A stretch of DNA of 64,000 nucleotides from JAPKZH01 sp964537875. Lineage in GTDB: Bacteria > Acidobacteriota > Aminicenantia > Aminicenantales > UBA4085. The notes under the pieces are model-generated. The model made no database searches. It had not been told where the DNA came from and worked only from the letters and a program-made list of their open reading frames with translations. The translations under genes were made by a program, and so were the position numbers. Numbering within the stretch: position 1 is the first letter of the stretch; each line of letters opens with the position of its first letter. The stretch is taken from assembly GCA_964537875.1 (NCBI GenBank), contig CAZIDN010000010.1, positions 1 to 64,000 of the forward strand, read 5' to 3'. Below, piece by piece: positions 48,940 to 56,791 of this stretch.

Positions 48940-50055
48940 ATGACAAAACCCGCTCTCAAACCCAAAAACGCCTGTTATTCCTCCGGCCCCTGCGCCAAGC
49001 ATCCCGGCTTCAGCCTGGATGAATTGAAAGATGCGCCGCTCGGCCGGTCCCACCGCAGCAGTCTGGGCAAGGGCAAGCTGCAGGAAGCGATCGACAGGAC
49101 AAAAAAAATGCTCGGGCTTCCCCCGGGCTATATCTGCGGCATCACCCCCGGCTCAGATACGGGGGCTTTCGAGATGGCCATGTGGTCCCTCCTGGGACCG
49201 CTGGGTGTGGACGTGCTGGTCTGGGAATCTTTCAGCCAGGGCTGGGCGACCGACATCCAAAAGCAGCTCAAGCTCCCCAATGTCCGAGTGTTCAAGGCGG
49301 ACTATGGAAAGATGCCCGACGTCTCCCAGGTCAACTTCAACAACGATGTGGTCTTTGCCTGGAACGGAACAACGAGCGGCGTCAAAGTCCCGAACGGCGA
49401 CTGGATCCCCGATGACAGGAAAGGGCTGACCCTGTGTGATGCCACCTCGGCCGTTTTTGCCCAGGATGTTCCCGTTCATAAGCTCGATGTGATCACCTTC
49501 TCCTGGCAGAAAGTCCTGGGTGGAGAGGCGGCCCACGGCATGCTCATCCTTTCGCCCCGTGCCCTCGCCCGCCTGGAGAGCTACACGCCGCCCTGGCCCA
49601 TGCCCAAAGTCTTCCGCCTGACCAAGGGCGGAAAAATCCTGATGGAGGTTTTCGAGGGCTCGCCGATCAACACCCCCTCCATGCTGGCCAATGAGGATTA
49701 TCTGGCCGCCCTGAAGTGGGCTGAGTCGGTCGGCGGGCTTCCAGGGCTCATCCGGCGCAGCAACGCCAATCTCGCCGTCTTTGAGGATTTCGTCCAGAAG
49801 CATGACTGGATTGCTTTTTTAGCCGAGAACAAAGACATCCGTTCCAACACCTCCGTCTGCTTCAAGGTCAGTCTCCCCGAGGATAAGGTCAAGGAAATGG
49901 TCAAGCTCCTGGCCAAAGAAGGTGTGGCCTACGACTGCGCTTCCTACCGCGAGGCTCCCCCAGGCTTAAGGTTCTGGTGCGGCGCCACCGTGGAGAAGTC
50001 CGACCTGCAGATCCTGACCCAGTGGCTGGAATGGGCCTATGAGCAGGTGAAATAA
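48940..50055 (+). CDS. serC: Phosphoserine transaminase
   Basis: SerC makes phosphoserine from 3-phosphohydroxypyruvate with glutamate, in serine synthesis. The 371-residue protein is the long (alphaproteobacterial or archaeal type) SerC. It has the N-terminal YSSGPCAKHPGFS, LGRSHRS, GITPGSDTGAFEMAMW and the PLP lysine in TFSWQKVLGG (K191). The C-terminal YREAPPGLRFWCGATVE is conserved. It has its own promoter and an AAGGAG site. It stands alone; serA and serB are not in view. Confidence 0.93.
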   Translation: MTKPALKPKNACYSSGPCAKHPGFSLDELKDAPLGRSHRSSLGKGKLQEAIDRTKKMLGLPPGYICGITPGSDTGAFEMAMWSLLGPLGVDVLVWESFSQGWATDIQKQLKLPNVRVFKADYGKMPDVSQVNFNNDVVFAWNGTTSGVKVPNGDWIPDDRKGLTLCDATSAVFAQDVPVHKLDVITFSWQKVLGGEAAHGMLILSPRALARLESYTPPWPMPKVFRLTKGGKILMEVFEGSPINTPSMLANEDYLAALKWAESVGGLPGLIRRSNANLAVFEDFVQKHDWIAFLAENKDIRSNTSVCFKVSLPEDKVKEMVKLLAKEGVAYDCASYREAPPGLRFWCGATVEKSDLQILTQWLEWAYEQVK

Positions 50056-50069
50056 AAGACGCCTGCTCT

Positions 50070-50744
50070 TCAGAAAAGAAACGTATAAGAATATTTGATC
50101 ATGACGGCCCGGCCGCTGTAGTAAGGCCGATAGGGAATATCGCGACCCCGATTAGTGTTGAGTCCTTCATTGAAGACCAGGCCTTTCCTGATGCGCCTCT
50201 CCCAGCCGATTCTGAAGCGGGCCGGATCGAGAGAACCAGGGTTGTTATCTTTGCCCGTTTCAAAAGACTGGGCCCAGTTCAAGAGGAGATAATCGTCTCC
50301 CTGAACCCGGAATGTTCCGTCCAAGCCGTAGACAGTATTGTAGGAGCCGTCCGCGCCGAGCCGGGTGGTGATCATTCCGCCGACGTAGGAGTAGGGGTTG
50401 AAAACCCTCCGCCGGGCCCGGAATACGCCGAAATTCTCCGAGGGCAGGCTTTCCTCATGAAGAGGCGCGGTCTGCATATCCAGAAAGCCCAGGTCCCAGG
50501 GGCCGAGCGGATTTCCATAATTGGGCAGAAACATGACCAAGGGCAGGGGCCTGATATCTTTCCAGCCGTCTTCGCGGCTTAGGCCGTCGAGGGTGACGGA
50601 GCCCGAAATTCTCTGGATGACAACAGGCTCTTTGGCCTGAGGATAGGATGCTGTTTCCCCGGATAACCTTTTATCGGCTGTCAACAAAAACGCGGCAAGT
50701 CAAAAGATAGCTCCTCTTCTAGATTTCAAGTTTGGCCTTTTCAT
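50070..50744 (-). pseudogene. Decayed DUF5916 (CBM9-like plus barrel) protein gene
   Basis: From ATG 50744 the frame reads MKRPNLKSRRGAIF, a TGA (50700-50702), then LAAFLLTADKR, so a stop lies within the signal peptide. The frame then reads VVIQRISGSVTLDGLSREDG, the N-terminal CBM9-like opening of DUF5916 proteins. At LPNYGNPLGPWDLGFLDMQT it jumps to the middle or C-terminal barrel region (ENFGVFRARRRVFNPYSYVGG). Relatives are about 700-900 residues; only about 205 remain after the stop. I read this as a nonsense mutation plus a large internal deletion. Confidence 0.7.
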
Positions 50745-50921
50745 GGATCGTCGTTTCTTGTTCGCTCCGCGCTATGGACCTGCCTGCCTCGCGGCCATCC
50801 TGCCGATTGACTGGGAACCGTAGCCTCGTCTGAGCAGCGATGTCAAGAAAGGCTCGTCTATCACCCGTCCATCGGATTGACAAAACCGGTCCGGACGAGA
50901 AGAATGAAGGCGAGGCGGAAC

Positions 50922-52400
50922 ATGAAATCGTTTTATAAGTTTTTGGCATTCGTGGTGATTCTTGCTCTGGGGACGGCCAGTTCCGATTCATCCTCCAAGG
51001 CGAAAATGTTCTTGGTGGTCAATTTCGATGTCGAAGATTACATCACCCCCGAGTCCAAAAGAATCGATGATATTCCCAAATGGCTTGCCGAAATCATGTC
51101 GGAAGAAGGCGTTACCGGGACATTCTTTGTCATCGGCGAGAAAGCCCGGTCCTTGGAGAAGCGGGGGCGCCGCGATGTCATCGCGGCCATGGCCAAGCAC
51201 GACATCGGCAGTCATACGAACTTTGGGTCTATTCATCCCACCGTAACGGAACAACTCGAGAAGGCAAATTGGGAAAATGGGGTGCGTCAGATGTTCGACC
51301 AGGAATCTGCCGGCATCAGGGAACTGGAGCGCATTTTCGGCAGGCCCGTGACAACTCTGGCCCGACACGGCGGTTCCTACGGGCCGCAATTGATTGACGC
51401 CCTGGGCAAAATGAATATCGGATATGCCGGCTCGCCGGTCTTCCTTCCCGGAAGGAGCGTCGTCTGGTTCTGCAATGGCTTGAATTTCTACGGCCAATAT
51501 GATGGATTCGATAACGCCTATTATCGGGACGATCTGTTTGAGCCGCTCTTCGACAAACTGAAGACGGAATTGCCCAAATTGGCCCAGACCGTCGAAGTCC
51601 TTCCCTTCTTTGCCGGCCACCCGACGAAAATACGCGCCGAACAGTTTTGGGATCTCAATTATTACGACGGCAAGAATCCCGGCCCCGGCGAATGGAAAAC
51701 GCCCGAGCTGCGCCCCTTGGCGAGCATGAAGACGGCCCAAAAGAATTTCCGGAGAATGATGCGGTATCTAAAAAACCAGGAGGGTATCGAAGTCACCACA
51801 TTTCGTTCTTTGATGGACCTCTATTCTTACCAAAAAGAATTTTTAACGGGGGCAGAGCTGCTCGAAATCGCCAGAGAAACCTTCGAGAAAAAGATGATCG
51901 TTATGAGTGAGTATTTTTCTCCAGCCGAGGCCTTTGCCGGTTTCGCAAAATCGATCGGTGAATATCAAGCCAATGGATCGCTTCCCCAAAACCTAAAAAC
52001 GATTCGACCTTATGGCCCCCCGGAGATGCCGGTTTCCCAGCCGGAAATTTCTCAAGTCACTTTCAAGGATGTGCATGAACTGGCGCGGAAAGCGGATGAG
52101 TATATCCGGCAGGTCGGCTCCTTGCCTTCGTTTTTGACGGTCGGAAATACGCGAATTGGAACCGGTTCGCTATTCGCTCTTTTCAGCGCCGTCTATCTGG
52201 ACATGAACTCAAAAAACCTGAAATCTAATTATGAAGTCCCCTCTTTTGATCCCTATCCCAAAACAAACGAAAATGAGATCATCAGGCAGATCAAAAGCTA
52301 TAAATCTTGGCCGGTTCATCGCCGAAACCTCGATATGAACAACCTCGTTGAAATGACCAAGATGCAGCTCTGGACGCTCAAACCGGCGCATAAAAAATAG
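50922..52400 (+). CDS. Secreted polysaccharide deacetylase-like protein
   Basis: The 492-residue protein has a signal peptide (MKSFYKFLAFVVILALG). A NodB-like fold follows: NFDVEDYITPE (motif 1 with Asp), GSHTNFGSIHP (HxxxxxxxH-type metal motif) and LARHGGSYGPQLI (motif 3). A longer C-terminal segment (from about 290) is less familiar. It would remove N- or O-acetyl groups from a polysaccharide outside the cytoplasm. Earlier in-frame starts (TTG 50877, ATG 50904) add only basic residues. TTGACA at 50877-50882 with AAGAAT 17 nt later may be its promoter, which favours ATG 50922. Confidence 0.75.
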   Translation: MKSFYKFLAFVVILALGTASSDSSSKAKMFLVVNFDVEDYITPESKRIDDIPKWLAEIMSEEGVTGTFFVIGEKARSLEKRGRRDVIAAMAKHDIGSHTNFGSIHPTVTEQLEKANWENGVRQMFDQESAGIRELERIFGRPVTTLARHGGSYGPQLIDALGKMNIGYAGSPVFLPGRSVVWFCNGLNFYGQYDGFDNAYYRDDLFEPLFDKLKTELPKLAQTVEVLPFFAGHPTKIRAEQFWDLNYYDGKNPGPGEWKTPELRPLASMKTAQKNFRRMMRYLKNQEGIEVTTFRSLMDLYSYQKEFLTGAELLEIARETFEKKMIVMSEYFSPAEAFAGFAKSIGEYQANGSLPQNLKTIRPYGPPEMPVSQPEISQVTFKDVHELARKADEYIRQVGSLPSFLTVGNTRIGTGSLFALFSAVYLDMNSKNLKSNYEVPSFDPYPKTNENEIIRQIKSYKSWPVHRRNLDMNNLVEMTKMQLWTLKPAHKK

Positions 52401-52435
52401 CAAAACCATCCCAAAGGCCTCAACGGCGACAAGCG

Positions 52436-52645
52436 CTATGATATGGACGATAAAACGTGTTCAGGGAAGAGCTCGACCTCCGGCTGGCCCGTGGCCTGGG
52501 AGATCAGCTTGTCGCCCCGCCTCAGGATCGTGATCGTGAAGCCCGGCGTGAGTTCGTAATCGCCCGCATAGCGGTCGAAGATTTTCGGGTCGACGGCAAC
52601 CTCTTTCTTGGGAGAGGGGAACGGCCTGGCAGCTATTGAGTTCAG
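52436..52645 (-). pseudogene. Fragment of a DUF3471 domain (serine hydrolase C-terminus)
   Basis: On the minus strand the frame reads KEVAVDPKIFDRYAGDYEL, then TPGFTITILRRGDKLISQAT, GQPEVELFPE. This is typical of the DUF3471 domain that ends beta-lactamase-related serine hydrolases. It is cut short after about 55 residues, and no catalytic domain lies upstream, where the plus-strand LuxR fragment begins. It is a relic. Confidence 0.6.
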
Positions 52646-52889
52646 GAAGAAAATCACGGCCGCGAGACGGCAGGCGGACCTCGACCTCGCTTCCCTCATG
52701 GATAAATACGAATTGAGCCAGCGGGAGCGGGAAATCCTTGCCCTCTTGATGCGGGGATGGAAAAACAAAGTGATCGCTAAGGAGCTTTTCATCTCCGAGA
52801 ACACCGTCAAGGTCCACGTCTACAACGTCTACAAGAAACTGGGCGTCAACAACCGTCTGGCGATCCTCGAGCTGCTGAAAAACCGATAG
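52608..52889 (+). pseudogene. C-terminal HTH fragment of a LuxR-family regulator
   Basis: Residues about 36-93 are a clean LuxR HTH: LSQREREILALLMRGWKNK then IAKELFISENTVKVHVYNVY. No receiver or sensor domain precedes it; the first 20 residues run back into the DUF3471 fragment. It could still be a short HTH-only protein, but the join suggests a truncated gene. Confidence 0.6.
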
Positions 52890-53155
52890 CATTGCTCCGG
52901 GCACGTCGGCTCCCATAAAGGCGACTTCACCGCCTCGCGACGGAAGCAGCTTCTCGGCGACAAACTTCAGTTTCAGCTTTGAAATTCCGAGCGATTTCTT
53001 TTAAGCTTTAGAATAGAGTGTCGAGTCAGGGAGAGATGCGATCGTGTCCTCTGAGTTCAGGGCCGGAAGAAACGAGAGGAGGGATAAAAAGGAATCTTTT
53101 CTCTAATCTGTTTAAGCCTTACATATATTATTCTGTTAATTGAGGAGGTCACTAA
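52890..53155. other. Spacer with possible further gene debris
   Basis: The minus strand near 52889-52990 has an open stretch reading LKLKFVAEKLLPSRGG then EVAFMGADVPGAM, which looks protein-like but I do not recognise it. The rest is AT-richer and leads to the AGGAGGT site of the next gene. Confidence 0.3.
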
Positions 53156-53917
53156 ATGAAAAAAATACGTCCAATCGCCATTCTCATTTTTTTGGTGGGA
53201 TCCATACTCAGCGTGCGCGGTATGGCTCAGGTGGGAAGCGCTGAAAAAGCCGGACAGGACGCCGAGACGAAAATCGTTCCATTGCCGAATCCGCGCTACG
53301 ATAGTGAGACGTCCGTTGAGAAAGCCATGAACATGAGACGGTCGACAAGGACTTTTCCCCAGGAATCTCTCTCCCTGTCCGATATTTCTCAGATTCTCTG
53401 GGCGGCCCAAGGCATCACATTCAAGACGGAGAAACTTCCGACTCGATGGAATCCGAAATACGAATGGCAGGGCGGATATCGGACGGCTCCGTCGGCCGGG
53501 GCCCTCTACCCTATGGAGCTTTATTTAGTCGCGGCAAACATCAAGGGCCTGCCTCCGGGAGTCTATAAGTATATCCCGAAGAATCATTCTTTGAGGAACG
53601 TTTTTGCCGGCGACAAAAGGACGGCGATTTATAGCGCCGCTCTCAAGCAGAATGCGATCCAAGAGGCGGCCGCCCTCATCGTCATGGCCGCGGTCTACGA
53701 GCGGACGTCGTTCAAATATGGAGCGAGAGCGGAAAGGTATGTCCACATGGAAGTGGGATTCATCGGCGAAAATATCTGCTTGCAAGGAGCGGCCCTTGGT
53801 ATCGGCACGGTCATGATCGGTGCGTTTCAGGATGAGGAACTGAAAAAGGTTCTCGACCTGCCCCAGGCCGAAAGTCCGCTGGCCATTATGCCCTTGGGAA
53901 AAATCCGGAAAGAGTGA
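53156..53917 (+). CDS. Exported SagB/ThcOx-type nitroreductase-fold protein
   Basis: The 253-residue protein is a nitroreductase-fold FMN enzyme of the SagB/ThcOx type. It has MNMRRSTRTFPQESLSLSDI, QILWAAQGIT, RTAPSAGALYPMELYLV (the SagB hallmark) and GFIGENICLQGAALGIGTV. It begins with an apparent signal peptide (PIAILIFLVGSILSVRGMAQ), so it seems exported, unlike SagB from peptide-oxazole systems. No cyclodehydratase or precursor gene is nearby. AGGAGGT sits before ATG 53156. Confidence 0.85.
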   Translation: MKKIRPIAILIFLVGSILSVRGMAQVGSAEKAGQDAETKIVPLPNPRYDSETSVEKAMNMRRSTRTFPQESLSLSDISQILWAAQGITFKTEKLPTRWNPKYEWQGGYRTAPSAGALYPMELYLVAANIKGLPPGVYKYIPKNHSLRNVFAGDKRTAIYSAALKQNAIQEAAALIVMAAVYERTSFKYGARAERYVHMEVGFIGENICLQGAALGIGTVMIGAFQDEELKKVLDLPQAESPLAIMPLGKIRKE

Positions 53918-53960
53918 TCGTGAAAATCGGCATCCGGGCCGCTAATCAGAAGCCGGGCGC

Positions 53961-55574
53961 TTAGAGAAAAGCAGCCGAGCGGCCGGGGATTTCGCGGCCC
54001 TCTAAGTTTTTTGGGCCATCGGATAAATTGGCGGCCAGGCGGATGGCGCCGGCCGGCCCGCCCGCAGATTCTATGAGATAGGGGCCGTCTCCCAAAAGCC
54101 CTTTGACATGAACCGTTCCTCCTTTGAGGCCGATCGCTTTATGAAGCAGCTGCTTCCCCAAGTCATCGACCAGCTCGAGGTCATCGCTTTCGATGATCAT
54201 GTTATCCAGGGCGCCTACGACAAGGGCATAGAGCTCCTTTTCGTTGGCCGTAAGTTCGATGTCCTTATTCCGGAGCAGGAGGCAATCGGGGTCGTTGAGC
54301 CACCATCGTTTATGCATGAAGTAGCGCATGATTGAATTTTTCAAGGCATAGAGTGCGTTCACCCCTTGGAACGGAGCCAGCTGGGAATTCCAGAACGGCG
54401 CGGTATCCTCCCCTATCCGCATCCCGTTGACAAGGCCGATGGACGGCAGAAGCGGCGCTCCGCAGCCGAGGAGGAAGCCGCCGCGGACAGCCTGACGGAC
54501 CACCTCGAGGCCTTCCCGGTAAGCCTGGATGGGCGTCACATTTCTCGCCCGGGCTCCTTCCATGGCCGCCGAAAATATGAAGTCGATTTTGAAATAATCG
54601 AACCCCATTTTTTTAAGCGAAGAAAACATCTCATGAAGCCAAGTCTTCACTTCGGGATGGGATGTGTCCAGCGCATAGATTTTCTTCTTCCAGCCGTTAT
54701 AGCATACCTTAGGCCGCCCTCCCTCGGAGACCATCCAGTCTTTATGGCGATTGAAAAGCTCCGACGTTTCCGAGGCGCTGAAGGGCGCAGTCCAGAGGCC
54801 CGCTGTAAATTCATGATCGCGGATGAGGCGGGCCAGGTCGGGCAAGGCGGAAAATCCCTCTTTGACCTGGGTCCAGTCGCCGATGTCCTTTTCGAAGCCG
54901 TCGTCGATCTGAAAGACCTCAAAAGGAAATCCGGCTCGGGCGATCTTGAGGTTTTTCTCGACGTCCTTCCAGCCCAGGTTCGTAAAATAATGATACCAGC
55001 TCGACCAACCGACCGGGTTCCAGCCCGGCACGCTCGCCCGGTTTTCGGCGGCCGCCAAGTCCGCATAGTTCTCCAGGAGTGTTCCAACAGAATTTCCCTG
55101 AAGGATGACCAGGGGATCGAGCGGCACGGGTTCGCTGAACAGCGTGTTGAAATATTCCAGGCAACCCACCAGTTGATCGTTATCGATGATGAAAAAAGGA
55201 TGGGCCACTTTCGAGGTCAAAAAGCCGGCCACGGCGCCCTCCCAGGCCAAGAAATAATCGCTGACGAGGTGCGAGAGAATCGTGTCCGGAATCGGGGTGA
55301 AGACATAGCGGCTCTGTTTGGCCATCCTCGCTTCAAGGCCTTCCTGCTTTTGGCCCGGAGCCATTTTTTGCATCGGCCCCCAGGATTGCCAATTGTTGAG
55401 AAGAAACTCCTTGGGCACGGGGCACCGGAAAATTTCCACTCGCCCTGCCCGACCCTTAATAGCGCCCGTGACCTTGTATCCGTTTTGAATTTTTTCTATA
55501 TCGCCGGTAACTCTGACGCGTCCATCGTTGAAATCGAAAGGCCGCCGGGCCAGAGGCTTGCCGAATATTTTCAT
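53961..55574 (-). CDS. GH36-type alpha-galactosidase-like hydrolase
   Basis: The 537-residue protein has an N-terminal beta-sandwich and a TIM barrel of the GH36/GH27 clan. The segment GWNPVGWSSWYHYF, the nucleophile motif FDYFKIDFIF (Asp near 329) and RIGEDTAPFW (acid/base Asp near 390) are visible. It lacks a signal peptide, so it acts in the cytoplasm on imported alpha-galactosides or related sugars. It is shorter than classic 700-residue GH36 enzymes. The GNAT-YoaP gene lies 20 bp upstream on the same strand. Confidence 0.85.
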   Translation of the reverse strand: MKIFGKPLARRPFDFNDGRVRVTGDIEKIQNGYKVTGAIKGRAGRVEIFRCPVPKEFLLNNWQSWGPMQKMAPGQKQEGLEARMAKQSRYVFTPIPDTILSHLVSDYFLAWEGAVAGFLTSKVAHPFFIIDNDQLVGCLEYFNTLFSEPVPLDPLVILQGNSVGTLLENYADLAAAENRASVPGWNPVGWSSWYHYFTNLGWKDVEKNLKIARAGFPFEVFQIDDGFEKDIGDWTQVKEGFSALPDLARLIRDHEFTAGLWTAPFSASETSELFNRHKDWMVSEGGRPKVCYNGWKKKIYALDTSHPEVKTWLHEMFSSLKKMGFDYFKIDFIFSAAMEGARARNVTPIQAYREGLEVVRQAVRGGFLLGCGAPLLPSIGLVNGMRIGEDTAPFWNSQLAPFQGVNALYALKNSIMRYFMHKRWWLNDPDCLLLRNKDIELTANEKELYALVVGALDNMIIESDDLELVDDLGKQLLHKAIGLKGGTVHVKGLLGDGPYLIESAGGPAGAIRLAANLSDGPKNLEGREIPGRSAAFL

Positions 55575-55594
55575 GGCATGCGTCTCCGAATTCT

Positions 55595-56380
55595 TTATTG
55601 TTTGAGCTTTTTGACCCGCTTGGCGATCTTGTTTTTGATTTTATCATAGGAAGGCGGCGGCCCGGTCCTCACCGGCTTCCCGTCGATGAACACCGCGTCG
55701 GCAATTCCCCAATCTAAAAATGTTGCCCGGTCGATCGTCCGAATGTCCTGGAACTCCACTTGATCGCCGAATTCTCTGGCGGCCCGCTTCGCCCGTTCAA
55801 AGGTCATATTCATGGCGGGGCACCAGCCGTTGAAAAAAGCCGTGACAACGACTTTTCCCTCCTTCTTTGGCGGCCGCTTTTTCTCGCGGATCCATTTCGG
55901 CGCAACGGCGTCCTCCGCAAAAGGTTTCCACAGCAGCACCTGCATTCCAACCTTGTCGACTTTGACATATCCCTGCTTCCGAAACCAGGAAGCCTTCATG
56001 AAAAACGGAAGCGAGACGCCCCAGACAGCCAAGCTCTTGGCGCCCAGCGATTTGGCGTCCTCTTCGGCCGCCCGGAGCAGGGCTTTTCCGATTCCTTTCT
56101 TCTGATGGTTCCCGACACCTTGTTTGTGGCCGTGGACCCAGACGCAGTGGACAAAATAGGCATCTTGGCCCTCAGCAAATGAGTGTTCGATGGGCACATA
56201 TTGGATCATACCGCAGGCTTTCTCGCCGTCCACGGCCAGCTTGACCCGAAGGCCGTTGTCTTTCATATGCTCGAACCAGGACTCTTTGTGGTTTCCCCCT
56301 TCTTTGATCTCGTCCGACCAATCTTCGAGGCAAACAAAGTACATGTCTCGATACTTTTCGTTGAGGTCGATGATGTCCAT
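55595..56380 (-). CDS. GNAT acetyltransferase fused to a YoaP-like thioredoxin-fold domain
   Basis: The 261-residue protein has an N-terminal GNAT domain with acetyl-CoA loop QKKGIGKALLRAA. From about 170 a YoaP-like region follows: VVVTAFFNGWCPAMNMTFER and ADAVFIDGKPVRTGPPPSY. This order matches Bacillus YoaP-type proteins, which I recognise by architecture. The acetyl acceptor is unknown. The first GNAT half contains His and Trp clusters (FVHCVWVHGHKQG). Confidence 0.8.
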   Translation of the reverse strand: MDIIDLNEKYRDMYFVCLEDWSDEIKEGGNHKESWFEHMKDNGLRVKLAVDGEKACGMIQYVPIEHSFAEGQDAYFVHCVWVHGHKQGVGNHQKKGIGKALLRAAEEDAKSLGAKSLAVWGVSLPFFMKASWFRKQGYVKVDKVGMQVLLWKPFAEDAVAPKWIREKKRPPKKEGKVVVTAFFNGWCPAMNMTFERAKRAAREFGDQVEFQDIRTIDRATFLDWGIADAVFIDGKPVRTGPPPSYDKIKNKIAKRVKKLKQ

Positions 56381-56558
56381 GCGGGCCCTCCTCTGTCCGA
56401 AGCATGCCGCGAAACGACTCCTTCTTCTAATGGAATCTTACAATAGATTGTCCGCAGAGTCGATTCCCATTTATTTGATAAAAGGCAAAAAGCCGGTCAA
56501 CCGGTCATTCCGATCCGTTATTCCCGCCTGGATGCCGCACGGCGCATTTCGGTTTGAC
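56381..56558. other. Gene-free spacer upstream of the palindrome cluster
   Basis: This is the left part of a 411-bp intergenic region. It holds a small CCGGTCAACCGG palindrome near 56494 and no convincing reading frame or promoter for the GNAT gene. Confidence 0.4.
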
Positions 56559-56716
56559 GAGCGGCTCCCCGTGGCTTGCCACGGGGAGCCGCTCGTAGAG
56601 GGTTCCAAGGGGGAGCCGCCCCCTTGGTCGCAGGGCGGGGTTTCATGCCCCGCCCGAGAAGGGGAGGCAGGGCGTCGGACGAAGTTCGACGCCCGTTGGA
56701 AGGGGTCTTCCCCTCC
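56559..56716. repeat. Tandem cluster of five GC-rich hairpins
   Basis: Five consecutive palindromes occupy about 158 bp. A perfect 16-bp stem with CTTG loop (56559-56594) comes first. Next are CCAAGGGGG / CCCCCTTGG (56605-56627), GGGCGGGG / CCCCGCCC (56633-56655) and GGGCGTCG / CGACGCCC (56670-56694). An imperfect GGAAGGGG-type hairpin (56698-56716) ends the cluster. It abuts the promoter at 56720. No protein is encoded convincingly. Confidence 0.75.
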
Positions 56717-56719
56717 AAA

Positions 56720-56748
56720 TTGACCTTCCTTTTTCGCTCTGGTATAAA
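56720..56748 (+). promoter_or_regulatory. Promoter of the GH36-like lipoprotein gene
   Basis: TTGACC (56720-56725) and TATAAA (56743-56748) are separated by exactly 17 nt, only three bases after the last hairpin of the cluster. Confidence 0.65.
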
Positions 56749-56791
56749 TCGAGGAGTTCATGAATAGAAATTCTATCTTAAAGGGGTTCGC

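Noticed and set aside
50700..50702. TGA in the DUF5916 signal peptide considered as a recoded sense codon
   Set aside because: Other genes here end normally in TGA (for example the SBBP gene and pgsA), and the same gene has a large deletion, so decay explains it.
53156..53917. A thiazole/oxazole-modified peptide cluster around the SagB-like gene
   Set aside because: No YcaO cyclodehydratase, precursor peptide or exporter lies nearby, and the protein has a signal peptide.
54366..55649. A 427-codon plus-strand frame opposite the GH36 gene
   Set aside because: GH36 catalytic motifs are on the minus strand; the plus frame is a shadow.
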